DNA of 30,372 nt from Rhodospirillaceae bacterium UBA6219 (GTDB taxonomy: Bacteria > Pseudomonadota > Alphaproteobacteria > Rhodospirillales > Magnetospirillaceae), in contig DISD01000062.1 in assembly GCA_002435715.1 (NCBI GenBank), positions 1 to 30,372 of the forward strand, given 5' to 3'. The notes beneath the pieces were generated by a model, which was given only the letters and a program-made list of their open reading frames with translations, did no database searches and was not told the origin of the DNA. Of this stretch, positions 23,334 through 30,372 are shown piece by piece. The position numbers were made by a program, and so were the translations under genes. How positions within the stretch are numbered: position 1 is the stretch's first letter; each line of letters starts with the position of its first letter.

Positions 23334-24989
23334 ATGGAACGCGATGCGATGGAATTCGACGTTGTGATCGTTGGCGGCGGGCCTTCGGGTCTGTCGGCGT
23401 CGATCCGTCTGAAGCAGATCAACCCCGAGCTGAGTGTCTGCGTTCTGGAAAAGGGTTCGGAAGTGGGGGCCCACATCCTGTCGGGCGCGGTGTTCGAGAC
23501 CAAGGCGCTGGACGAGCTGATCCCCGATTGGCGCGATCGTGACGCGCCGCTGAATTGCCCGGCCAAGGACGATTCCTTCCTGTTCCTGACCGAGACCAAG
23601 GCGTTCAAGCTGCCGACGCCGCCGCAGATGCACAATCACGGCAATTACATCATCTCCTTGGGCAATGTCTGCCGCTGGCTGGCCGGTCAGGCCGAGGAAC
23701 TGGGGGTCGAGATTTATCCCGGCTTCGCCGCCGCCGAGGTGCTGTATCACGACGACGGTTCGGTCAAGGGCGTGGCCACCGGCGACATGGGCATCGGCAA
23801 GGATGGCGAGCCCACCGCCAATTACACGCCCGGCATGGAACTGCATGCCCGCCAGACCATCTTCGCCGAAGGCTGCCGTGGGTCGCTGACCAAGGAATTG
23901 TCGGCCAAATACGATTTGCGCAAGGATTGCGACCCGCAGACCTATGGCATCGGCATCAAGGAATTGTGGGAAATCGACCCCGCCAAGCACAGCCAGGGCA
24001 AAATCGTCCACACCACCGGCTGGCCGCTGGACAGCCAGACCTATGGCGGCTCGTTCCTGTATCACCTGGAAGACAACCAGGTGGTGGTCGGCTTCGTCAT
24101 CGGCCTTGATTACAAGAACCCGCATCTGTCGCCGTTTGACGAATTCCAGCGCTTCAAGACCCATCCGTCCATCCGCCCGACCTTCGAAGGCGGCCGCCGC
24201 ATCGCCTATGGGGCGCGGGCCATTTCGGAAGGTGGCTTCCAGTCCATCCCCCATCTGACCTTCCCCGGCGGATTGCTGGTGGGCGACACCGCCGGCTTCC
24301 TCAACGTGCCCAAGATCAAGGGCAGCCACACCGCCATGAAATCGGGCATGGTCGCCGCCGAAGCGGTCGCCGCCTTGCTGGCCGAAAACGACGCCGAGCC
24401 CGAGCGGCAATTGAGCAGCCCGGCACGGGCCGCCACGGGCAAAGCCAACGAAGCGCATGCCTATCCGCGTGAACTGAAGAAGTCCTGGCTGTGGAGCGAG
24501 CTTTACAAGGCCCGCAACATCCGCCCCAGCTTCCACAAGGGCTTCTGGGCCGGTATCGCCTATTCGGCGCTGGACACTTATCTGTTCCAGGGCAAAGCGC
24601 CGTGGACCTTCAAGATCCATTCCGACCACGACCAATTGGGCAAGGCCAAGGATTTCCCCAAGATCGACTATCCCAAGCCCGATGGATTGGTCAGCTTCGA
24701 CAAGCTGTCCAGCGTGTTCATTTCCAACACCAACCACGAAGAAAACCAGCCGGCCCATCTGAAGCTGGCCGACGAAGCCGTCGCCATCGACGTCAATCTG
24801 GCCCTCTACGACGCCCCGGAACAGCGTTATTGCCCGGCCGGCGTCTATGAAATCGTCGACGGCCCGGCATTGCGCATCAACGCCCAGAACTGCGTCCACT
24901 GCAAGACCTGCGACATCAAGGACCCCACCCAGAACATCACCTGGACCGTGCCGGAAGGCGGCGGGGGACCGAACTACCCGAATATGTAA
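23334..24989 (+). CDS. etfD: Electron transfer flavoprotein-ubiquinone oxidoreductase
   Basis: A 551-residue, membrane-associated ETF-QO. The FAD dinucleotide motif VIVGGGPSGLSASIRL begins near residue 10. A quinone/membrane region follows, and the C-terminal ferredoxin domain binds one [4Fe-4S] cluster through Cys500 (CPAG) and Cys520, Cys523, Cys526 (CVHCKTCDIKDP). It reoxidises ETF charged by acyl-CoA dehydrogenases, including the two encoded in this window, and reduces ubiquinone. GAAGGAG precedes the ATG by about 8 bases. It starts 15 bases after the dehydrogenase stop and is likely co-transcribed. Full length and intact; the last 34 bases of its coding sequence are duplicated downstream. 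Confidence 0.96.
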   Translation: MERDAMEFDVVIVGGGPSGLSASIRLKQINPELSVCVLEKGSEVGAHILSGAVFETKALDELIPDWRDRDAPLNCPAKDDSFLFLTETKAFKLPTPPQMHNHGNYIISLGNVCRWLAGQAEELGVEIYPGFAAAEVLYHDDGSVKGVATGDMGIGKDGEPTANYTPGMELHARQTIFAEGCRGSLTKELSAKYDLRKDCDPQTYGIGIKELWEIDPAKHSQGKIVHTTGWPLDSQTYGGSFLYHLEDNQVVVGFVIGLDYKNPHLSPFDEFQRFKTHPSIRPTFEGGRRIAYGARAISEGGFQSIPHLTFPGGLLVGDTAGFLNVPKIKGSHTAMKSGMVAAEAVAALLAENDAEPERQLSSPARAATGKANEAHAYPRELKKSWLWSELYKARNIRPSFHKGFWAGIAYSALDTYLFQGKAPWTFKIHSDHDQLGKAKDFPKIDYPKPDGLVSFDKLSSVFISNTNHEENQPAHLKLADEAVAIDVNLALYDAPEQRYCPAGVYEIVDGPALRINAQNCVHCKTCDIKDPTQNITWTVPEGGGGPNYPNM

Positions 24990-24990
24990 A
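24956..24990. repeat. 35-bp direct repeat, copy 1 (3' end of ETF-QO gene)
   Basis: Starts AGGCGGCGGGGGACCG and ends CGAATATGTAAA. It covers the last codons and stop of the ETF-QO gene. An identical copy lies 88 bases further on. Confidence 0.95.
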
Positions 24991-25000
24991 ATCGTGTCAC

Positions 25001-25050
25001 GCCGCCTTCCTTTCATCAAACAAAGGCCGGGCTTCGCCCGGACAGGCGGC
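25001..25050 (+). terminator. Nested stem-loop after the ETF-QO gene, possible terminator
   Basis: CCGGGC-TTC-GCCCGG (25027-25041) forms a tight hairpin. An outer arm, GCCGCCT (25001-25007) with AGGCGGC (25044-25050), can enclose it. There is no T-run on the plus strand, so termination is uncertain. Confidence 0.4.
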
Positions 25051-25078
25051 GGGGGACCGAACTACCCGAATATGTAAA
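25044..25078. repeat. 35-bp direct repeat, copy 2
   Basis: Identical over 35 bases to 24956-24990, again ending with the PNYPNM-stop codons of ETF-QO although no ETF-QO frame precedes it. The flank after copy 1 holds GTGTCAC (24994-25000) and that after copy 2 its reverse complement GTGACAC (25082-25088). Confidence 0.95.
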
Positions 25079-25139
25079 TGGGTGACACGCTGAGCCATCA
25101 ACGCGGTCGGGTCATCGAAGCACAACATTTTCCGCAAGT

Positions 25140-25191
25140 GCACGATCAGGTCGTGCTCTATACAGACGGGAGGGGAAATTCCCACTATAAT
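25140..25191 (+). promoter_or_regulatory. Candidate promoter with operator-like dyads
   Basis: A perfect -10 box TATAAT lies at 25186-25191. The dyad GGGAA-A-TTCCC (25173-25183) abuts it, and a second dyad GCACGA-TCAGG-TCGTGC lies at 25140-25156. No good -35 is seen at 17-bp spacing. This looks like the regulated promoter of the truncated gene downstream. Confidence 0.5.
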
Positions 25192-25227
25192 AAGCCGAAA
25201 GACAAGCTGATGCCGATGGAGCGTGCC

Positions 25228-25458
25228 ATGAAGCCGTTAGCACTGCGCTCGCCGGTCACTGTGCTGATGGCCCTTGCCATCGTTGGCATCGCCCTGGCCG
25301 CCGGCTGGTTCGCCCTCAGGCCCACCGGCCTGCCGCTTGGTTTCGCCTCCAGCAACGGCCGCATCGAGGCCGTGGAAATCGACATCGCCGCCATCAGCGG
25401 GGCATTGTTCGGGTTTTCGCTGGCTCGTTTCCGCAAGGCGATCGCCACCATGGCGTAA
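25228..25458 (+). pseudogene. Fragment: N-terminus of an HlyD/membrane-fusion protein joined to an unrelated C-terminus
   Basis: From ATG 25228 (GGAG upstream) the 76-residue frame reads as a start typical of HlyD/YhiI-type periplasmic adaptors: a basic N-terminus, a membrane anchor (about residues 9-28), then LPLGFASSNGRIEAVEIDIA. After IDIA the adaptor sequence stops and ISGALFGFSLARFRKAIATMA follows to the stop. That tail resembles the C-terminal membrane helix and basic end of an ABC-2 permease, the gene usually found at the other end of such efflux operons. An internal deletion that removed the middle of the operon would explain this. The adaptor half is fairly clear; the permease half is a guess. 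The open frame can be extended upstream to 25078 but without a gene-like sequence. Confidence 0.6.
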
Positions 25459-25472
25459 TGCGCCTGAGCTCT

Positions 25473-25500
25473 GGTGTTTAGTCCCGGCATTTGATGGTGC
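25473..25500. repeat. IS481-family left terminal inverted repeat
   Basis: 28 bases, perfectly complementary to 26188-26215; begins GGTGTTTAGTCCCGGC. Confidence 0.95.
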
Positions 25501-25530
25501 ATTCTTGTCCACGGAGTGAATGGAGGCTCT

Positions 25531-26210
25531 ATGGGCCAGGTTCTACACGGCAGCGCCACGACGACAGAGGCAGTCCGTCGAGCAATAAAGATAGTCAAGA
25601 GAGCCTGAGGGCCCTTGCCAAGCGTTACGGGATCAACCCCAAAACGGTTGCCAAGTGGAAGAAACGCCGATCCGTCAGCGATCTACCGACGGGGCCGAAG
25701 GAAGCTAAATCCACGGTGCTGAGCATCGAGAAGGAGGCCATCATCGTGGCCTTCCGCCGCCATACCTTGTTGCCGTTGGACGATTGCCTCTACGCCTTGC
25801 AGGCGACGGTCCCGCACCTGACCCGTTCTGCTTTGCATCGTTGCTTGCAGCGCCACGGCATCAGCCGTCTGCCGGAAACCGTGGGGGACAAACCTGCCAA
25901 GAAGCGGTTCAAGACCTACCCCATCGGCTATTTTCACATCGACATTGCCGAGGTGCGCACCGCCGAAGGCAAAATCCATCTCTATGTCGCCATTGATCGC
26001 ACCAGCAAATTCGCCTTCGTCCAGTTGGCCCGGAAGACAGGACGGACATCGGCTTCGGCCTTCCTGGTCGCCCTGATCGCTGCCGTCCCCTACAAGATCC
26101 ACACGGTGCTGACCGACAACGGCATCGAACATCGGCTGACCAAGATCAAGCATCCGTGGACCAACGGGCAGGTAGACCGCATGAACCGCACCATCAAATG
26201 CCGGGACTAA
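25531..26210 (+). pseudogene. Decayed IS481-family transposase
   Basis: The usual start (GGAGG, then ATG at 25531, MGQVLHGSATTTEAVRRA) is followed by a frameshift near 25590 that gives a stop at 25606. The main frame then continues SQESLRALAKRYGINPKTVA (helix-turn-helix), RRHTLLPLDDCLYALQ, GYFHIDIAEVRT (first catalytic Asp) and VLTDNG (second Asp). It jumps directly from DNG to IEHRLTK, missing a block, and ends NRTIKCRD, where the C-terminal third is absent and the right inverted repeat supplies the stop. The catalytic Glu position reads Asp (GQVDRMNRT). The missing segments are judged against family sequences from memory. Confidence 0.85.
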
Positions 26211-26215
26211 ACACC
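26188..26215. repeat. IS481-family right terminal inverted repeat
   Basis: 28 bases, perfectly complementary to 25473-25500. It directly follows the truncated transposase codons and encodes their stop (TAA 26208-26210). Confidence 0.95.
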
Positions 26216-26218
26216 TAG

Positions 26219-26901
26219 GGTGAGGACCTATAAAATCGCTTTCCCGGCAAGCATCCTGTGATTCAAGGTTCCCGAAGGGAGCCTTTGGATGACCGATCAC
26301 CTTTTCTGGCTGACAGACGATCAGTTCGCGCGGCTTGAGCCGTACCTGCCGACGGACACCCGAGGCAAGGCGCGGGTGGAGATCAGCGGCATCGTGCACG
26401 TCCTGAAATCAGGTTGCCGCAGGGGGGATGCTCCCTCGCTCTACGGGCCGCAGAAGACGCTCGACAATCGCATCGTCCGTTGGGCGAACAAAGGCATCTG
26501 GCAGAACATATTCCAAGCCCTGGCTTCGGCGGGCGGGCCTCCGGCGCAGGTGCTGATCGATTCGTCGGCGGCCACGGCGTCGATTGCATCGCCGCCGACA
26601 CCTAGCTCGACGCCATCCCCAAGACCGACATCCTGCATGGCGACAAGGGCTATGACAGCAATGCCGTCCGGGCAAAGGTCGAGAGCATGGGAATGGCACC
26701 CAAATTCCGCCCAAGGTCAATCGGCGTTGGAAGAACTGCTTTTCGCCCGCCCTCTATCGGGACCGCAACGCCATCGAGCACAAGTTTTGCCGCCTCAAGG
26801 AGTTCCGCTGGATTGCGACCCGATATGACCGCCGCGCCGTCAACTTCATGGCGGCGATCTGCATCGCCGCCACCGTCAGCTACTGGTGATGAGTCCTGAC
26901 C
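26219..26901 (+). mobile_element. IS5-family insertion sequence, degenerate, flanked by CTAG
   Basis: The ends are imperfect inverted repeats: GGTGAGGACC on the left and, read inward on the other strand, GGTCAGGACTC on the right. CTAG at 26215-26218 and 26902-26905 is a likely target duplication, usual for IS427-group IS5 elements. The element lies directly against the right end of the IS481-family copy, and the first C of its CTAG is that element's last base, so it inserted after, or exactly at, that boundary. Confidence 0.78.
26289..26889 (+). pseudogene. Decayed IS5-family (IS427-group) transposase
   Basis: ATG 26289 opens MTDHLFWLTDDQFARLEPYL, the usual start of this family. The frame continues through WANKGIWQNIFQALASAGGP to QVLIDSSA (first catalytic Asp). 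Past there the frame is lost, with an internal deletion of the middle domain. ILHGDKGYDSNAVRAKVESMGMAPK resumes in another frame, and after a one-base loss near 26700 a third frame holds RRWKNCFSPALYRDRNAIEH, KFCRLKEFRWIATRYDRRAV and ATVSYW-stop (26887-26889). A small deletion (RVEISG) also lies near the start. No active protein can be made. Confidence 0.85.
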
Positions 26902-26942
26902 CTAGGTAACTGACCTCGATATGGGGCGATACCTAGTCAAAA

Positions 26943-27029
26943 ATGACCGTTGAACAGCGAGCACGACGCCGCTTTTACATTGTTGTTGCCCTTGGCATTA
27001 CAGCCGCCACAGGCCGACAACGGAATTAA
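26943..27029 (+). CDS. Possible 28-residue peptide or gene remnant
   Basis: Reads MTVEQRARRRFYIVVALGIT then AATGRQRN: a basic start followed by one hydrophobic stretch, like the beginning of a small inner-membrane protein that is cut short. No clear ribosome site. It is the only gene-like signal in the 164-bp gap between the IS5 remnant and the lipoprotein gene. Confidence 0.25.
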   Translation: MTVEQRARRRFYIVVALGITAATGRQRN

Positions 27030-27070
27030 AATTGGACAAAGGATGGCAAACCAAAAAAGCAGGCGCATTG

Positions 27071-27592
27071 CTATCTCCTGAATACTTTCTCCAGGCGAGC
27101 CGCCTTGCCGTCCGCACCGATCAACCAGACCATCGCTGCCGATCCGACCTTGTCGTCAGGGGCACTGATCTCGTAGCCAAAGCCAACCGTCTTATAAAGA
27201 GACAATGCCGTTCCGACGTCCGGACGGGGAAGATCGGGCACGGCTGTTGCGATTACGCCCGCATCACTGACAAGGACGATCTGCTTGGCCGATGTTCCCG
27301 CACCAATATCGGCAGCCCATCCGGAAAGGATGATACGTCCATCGCGAAGTTCGGCACGTTCAATGTCGCCCTTCAGACTCGAGGACGGCTCCACCCGCCG
27401 ACCATCCTTATCAAGCAAACAGCCCTGGCAATACTGATAAGCCGGGACGCTTGCCCTTGCCGGCTCGGCCTTCGCTTCGGCTTGTGGCGACGGGGCGGTC
27501 AACAAGGCCTTCAAAAACGGATCATCCTTGGCACAACCGCTGACAAGACCAACCATCATTGTGACGCCCAAACAAATCGCAATTTTTTTCAT
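27071..27592 (-). CDS. Small lipoprotein with a beta-sandwich-like domain
   Basis: A 173-residue predicted lipoprotein. The signal peptide MKKIAICLGVTMMVGLVSGC carries a lipobox with lipidated Cys20. A low-complexity Ala/Glu/Pro linker (about 32-50) is followed by a CxxC (Cys55, Cys58 in YQYCQGC) and a domain with LSGWAADIGAGTSAKQIVLV, PRPDV and VGFGYEI. This GWAxD...RPDV...GF pattern recurs in accessory domains of cell-surface and glycosyltransferase proteins; its function is unknown. The ATG at 27592 has GAGGG upstream. A longer upstream frame is a shadow of the autotransporter gene. It lies behind the autotransporter's terminator, so it is transcribed by read-through or from its own promoter. 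Confidence 0.8.
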   Translation of the reverse strand: MKKIAICLGVTMMVGLVSGCAKDDPFLKALLTAPSPQAEAKAEPARASVPAYQYCQGCLLDKDGRRVEPSSSLKGDIERAELRDGRIILSGWAADIGAGTSAKQIVLVSDAGVIATAVPDLPRPDVGTALSLYKTVGFGYEISAPDDKVGSAAMVWLIGADGKAARLEKVFRR

Positions 27593-27608
27593 AGGGCCCT
27601 CGCTCATG

Positions 27609-27633
27609 AAAAAGGGGGTGCTTGCGCACCCCC
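27609..27633 (-). terminator. Rho-independent terminator of the autotransporter gene
   Basis: Read on the minus strand: GGGGGTGC, loop GCAA, GCACCCCC (8-bp stem, 27614-27633), then TTTTT (27613-27609). It lies 29 bases past the autotransporter stop and 17 bases before the lipoprotein start. Confidence 0.9.
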
Positions 27634-27662
27634 TCGTTCCGTTTGTTTCTGAAAGAAACCGC

Positions 27663-30372
27663 TTAGAAGTTAATGCGGCCGGTGAGCATGCCGGTGTGAC
27701 CGACAAAGTCTTCACGCAGCTCGACATCATAGTCACCGCGGACTTCCCAGACACCATCAGCCGTGGTGTAGCCCAGGCCAACACCCAGAGCACCACCGAA
27801 CTGAGCCGGTTCGGCACCCGTGGTCTTGAACGAGGCACCGGCACCCGAGAACTTCGAGGTGGCGCTGCCTTCGTCGCCCAGGAACTCGTACAACACCGCG
27901 GCGCGGGCTTCCGGACGCAGCAGACCGCCGCTGACCTTGTGGTCGTAAGCGACATTCACGCCCAAGCTACCTTCCAGGATGCTGGTCGAGTCGGGGTTGA
28001 CCGTCAGGTTCATGGCGCCGGCACCGGTCTCGGTGTAGCTCTTGGGATCGGTGTAGCTGTAGAACAGGCCGGCCTTGGGAGTGATGGTCCAGGCATCCTG
28101 CTTCATCGGCACACCGGCACCCAGGGTCGCCGAGTACTGGTTGGCGTCATAGCTGCCCGAAGCGGTCCGGTTCAGGCCACCGAAGGTGATCTGACGGGTG
28201 GTGTCCACTTCGTTGTAGGCATAGGCCAACTGGCCTTCGACGTAGTACTTGCCCGGTTCGTAAGAGCCGTACACCGCCACCTGATAGGAGTTGATGTCGG
28301 TATCCGAGTTGCCGGTGTCCTTACCATCGACGTTCGACTGAGCGAAGCTGAGGGCCGCACCCAGACGGACCTTGTCGGTGACCTTGTTGTCCATACCGAC
28401 GGCGACACCGTAGGTGTGGCTGTCGTAACCGGCAACGCCGTCACGTTCGTCCTGGCTGGCGATGTTGCCGAACACCTTGCCCCAACCGCCATTGCGCTTG
28501 GAACCGTCACCGGCGGCAACACCGGTTTCCTGCAGACCGGCCACTTGGACACCGCTACGGGCCGAAGCCAGACGGGCCGAAACCGCACTCGCCGCACCAC
28601 GGGCGGTGGTGGTGATGGTCTGAGCCGCCGAGGCAGTGATGTTCGGCTGCGACTGTTCGGCGGCCTTCTTGGCTTCCGAACCACCAGCCAACAACGCGGT
28701 GTTATAGGCGTTGGCGACGGTGGTGTCGCCCTTGGTGGCTTCAACACCAGCCGCCATGGCGTTGGCCGCGTCGGTGGTGGTGCCCAGGTTGCCGGCAATG
28801 GTGGAAGCCGACTTCTGGGTCGCGGTCAACTTAACATCGCCACCGACGACAGACACGGTGTAGGTGGTCAGCGCGTTGCTGGTCACGTTCCACTTGTTGG
28901 TGTTCGACGCCGAGCCATTGCCATCACCATCAACCAGGGTCAAAACGCCCGAGTTGAAGGTCGAGTGGGGAATGAACGAGACAGCGTTGTTGGCGTCAAC
29001 CTGCACAGCAGCAGCGCTAATCAGGGTTCCGCCAGAATAGCTGGTCGACGGCGAGGACATCACGATCTTCGAGTTGGCGTTACCACCCAATTCCAAGGTG
29101 GTACCGGTCACCGTCAGGGTGTTAGCCAGGTTCAACGTACCGTTGTTGGTGATGGTGGTGGCGTTGAAGCCGGTCGCACCCGAGGTGGTCAAGCTTTTGC
29201 TTGCATCCACGATAATGGTGTCAAGCTTGTTCGCCGAGGTACCCAGAACGTCGCCAGTGCCACTCAAGGTAACATCAGCACTGATCTTTACGTCACCGTT
29301 GCTACCGCCACTTGAAACCACAGTACCAGCGAAAGTCTGAGCCGAACCAAAGGTCAAGCCCGCGTTCACGCTGCTAAGGGTGGTCGTGTTGACATAGTAA
29401 CCGTTACTGGCGGTCAAGACCGAGTCATTGGCCACGGTGGCGGTGTTCAGTTTTTTGGTCGAGCTACCAACCGCGCTGCTGAAGGTGACATCAGTCCGGC
29501 CATTGGCCCCCAGATTCAAAGCCCCCTTGTCGGCAGTGGCGGTTTGAACGGCACCAGTCACGGTCACCGTGTTCGTTCCGTTGCCACCATTATCGAAGGC
29601 CAAGGTCGAACCATTGCTGCCATTCAAGCTGATCGTCGTCGCCTTAAGGGTCCGAGCACCGCCGGCGGCATCGATGGTCAAAGTCTTGCCATCAGCGACG
29701 GAAACCGACGACAGGCCTTTGGTGGTACCAACGCTGCCCTTGACCGTGGTGTCGGCATTGATCGTCACCACACCCTTGGCATTGGTGTCAGAATCGATGT
29801 TGGCGGTGATGGCGTTACCACCAGTCTTGACTCCGCTCACCACCAGGGTGGAACCCGAGGCCCCAGCCAGGGTGATGGTGTCGATGTCAACCGCACCAGT
29901 GCCGGCCAGAGTGGCGGTCTTGCCGTTGGCAACCGTCATGCTGGCGATGTTGGCGATGGTTTCGTTGGCGACGGTACCGAAGGTGGTGCTGTTGTTGACA
30001 GCGACGGCGCCGATACTGGCATTACCCGACGTGATGCTGGCGGCCACGGTCTGGTCGGCGGTGGTGCCGCTCAGGGTCAGGGTGGTGCCGCTGGTGTCGC
30101 CCAGGGTCAGGGTGGTGGCATAGATGTCACCGGTCACCGACAGGGTGCTGGCCCCGTTGACGGTGACGGAATTCAGCAGCTTGCCGCTGGCACCGACGGC
30201 ACCGGTCACGGTGGCATTGGTGATCTGGGTGGCGGTGGTGCTGCCAATGGTCAACGCGCCGGTGTTGTCGGCATTGGCCGCGATGTTGCCGGTCACGTTG
30301 ACGGTACCGGTGCTGTTGGCGCCGGTATTGGTCAACACCAAGGACGGAGTGGACTTGCCCGGAAAGAGTGGA
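27663..30372 (-). CDS. Autotransporter (type Va secretion) with repetitive passenger domain, 5' end beyond the window
   Basis: About 902 residues are visible and the frame is open to the window edge, so the signal peptide and start are missing. The last 275 or so residues form an autotransporter beta-barrel (GGWGKVFGNIASQDERDGVA, alternating strands such as SYQVAVYGSYEPGKYYVEGQ, terminal RINF with the expected final Phe). A helical Ala-rich linker precedes it. The passenger is rich in Thr, Gly, Asn, Ser and Val with degenerate repeats of a beta-helix kind and no cysteine. It would be exported to the cell surface. No protease, lipase or other catalytic motif is recognisable, so an adhesin or structural role is likeliest. 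Base composition is less GC-rich and codon choice differs from modules A and B. Confidence 0.92.
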   Translation of the reverse strand, partial: PLFPGKSTPSLVLTNTGANSTGTVNVTGNIAANADNTGALTIGSTTATQITNATVTGAVGASGKLLNSVTVNGASTLSVTGDIYATTLTLGDTSGTTLTLSGTTADQTVAASITSGNASIGAVAVNNSTTFGTVANETIANIASMTVANGKTATLAGTGAVDIDTITLAGASGSTLVVSGVKTGGNAITANIDSDTNAKGVVTINADTTVKGSVGTTKGLSSVSVADGKTLTIDAAGGARTLKATTISLNGSNGSTLAFDNGGNGTNTVTVTGAVQTATADKGALNLGANGRTDVTFSSAVGSSTKKLNTATVANDSVLTASNGYYVNTTTLSSVNAGLTFGSAQTFAGTVVSSGGSNGDVKISADVTLSGTGDVLGTSANKLDTIIVDASKSLTTSGATGFNATTITNNGTLNLANTLTVTGTTLELGGNANSKIVMSSPSTSYSGGTLISAAAVQVDANNAVSFIPHSTFNSGVLTLVDGDGNGSASNTNKWNVTSNALTTYTVSVVGGDVKLTATQKSASTIAGNLGTTTDAANAMAAGVEATKGDTTVANAYNTALLAGGSEAKKAAEQSQPNITASAAQTITTTARGAASAVSARLASARSGVQVAGLQETGVAAGDGSKRNGGWGKVFGNIASQDERDGVAGYDSHTYGVAVGMDNKVTDKVRLGAALSFAQSNVDGKDTGNSDTDINSYQVAVYGSYEPGKYYVEGQLAYAYNEVDTTRQITFGGLNRTASGSYDANQYSATLGAGVPMKQDAWTITPKAGLFYSYTDPKSYTETGAGAMNLTVNPDSTSILEGSLGVNVAYDHKVSGGLLRPEARAAVLYEFLGDEGSATSKFSGAGASFKTTGAEPAQFGGALGVGLGYTTADGVWEVRGDYDVELREDFVGHTGMLTGRINF

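Larger units (their letters stand above)
25473..26215 (+). mobile_element. IS481-family insertion sequence, internally deleted
   Basis: The 743-bp element is bounded by 28-bp perfect terminal inverted repeats (25473-25500 and 26188-26215, outer bases GGTGTTTAGTCCCGG). It contains one degenerate transposase gene. Family transposases as I remember them are over 300 residues, so this copy has lost several hundred bases. The intact ends mean it could still be moved by a full-length relative elsewhere in the genome. No target duplication is evident beside it. Confidence 0.88.

Noticed and set aside
22065..25019. 984-codon open frame on the minus strand across the acyl-CoA dehydrogenase and ETF-QO genes
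   Set aside because: It is antisense to two clearly recognisable proteins. Long antisense frames are common in GC-rich DNA, and its translation is low-complexity His/Gly/Asp-rich without a domain.
25465..26222. Target site duplication around the IS481-family element
   Set aside because: Bases to the left (GAGCTCT) and right (TAGG, or what follows the IS5 copy) do not match.
27032..27652. 206-codon plus-strand frame opposite the lipoprotein gene
   Set aside because: Antisense to a gene with a clear lipoprotein signal; no domain in the translation.
27593..27955. Upstream extension of the lipoprotein reading frame
   Set aside because: It overlaps the autotransporter barrel and the terminator out of frame. 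The signal peptide begins at 27592.

Overview
The window comes from a GC-rich proteobacterial chromosome. Codon use, the gene families and the kinds of insertion sequence suggest an alphaproteobacterium of the Rhodospirillales, perhaps Magnetospirillum-like. There is no rRNA or marker gene, so this placement is an inference. No tRNA, rRNA or CRISPR array was seen.

Left edge (1-2218, + strand): the last codons of an upstream gene and a strong terminator, a methyl-accepting chemotaxis protein, and a small protein that looks like a TetR ligand-binding domain without its DNA-binding half.

Module A (2215-16949): two transcription units diverge from a 363-bp AT-rich regulatory region (11479-11841). 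The minus-strand operon encodes a branched-chain-amino-acid-type ABC importer (LivK, LivG, LivF, LivH, LivM), an R-specific enoyl-CoA hydratase, an SDR dehydrogenase, a hotdog thioesterase, a thiolase-like protein without the usual cysteine, its DUF35 partner and a lipoate-protein-ligase homologue. The plus-strand operon encodes an acyl-CoA dehydrogenase, a PaaK-like ligase with a degenerate P-loop, a second lipoate-ligase homologue, an IclR regulator and a universal stress protein. Together they look like uptake, activation and beta-oxidation-type breakdown of one carboxylic acid. The acid is not identifiable. The paired lipoate-ligase homologues are the most unusual part and may be a hitherto undescribed activation system.

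Module B (16995-24989): a LysR regulator diverges from an operon of two CaiB-type CoA-transferases, a mesaconyl/itaconyl-CoA hydratase-like protein, a CitE-like lyase, an acyl-CoA dehydrogenase and ETF-ubiquinone oxidoreductase. This matches the logic of itaconate/mesaconate/citramalate catabolism to pyruvate and acetyl-CoA. ETF-QO would carry electrons from both acyl-CoA dehydrogenases to ubiquinone.

Right end (24990-30372): a decayed, mobile region. The 3' end of the ETF-QO gene is duplicated as a 35-bp direct repeat. It is followed by a fragment that seems to join the start of an HlyD-type gene to the end of another gene, an internally deleted IS481-family element with intact 28-bp ends, a decayed IS5-family element abutting it with CTAG duplications, a small lipoprotein gene, and a large autotransporter that runs off the window.
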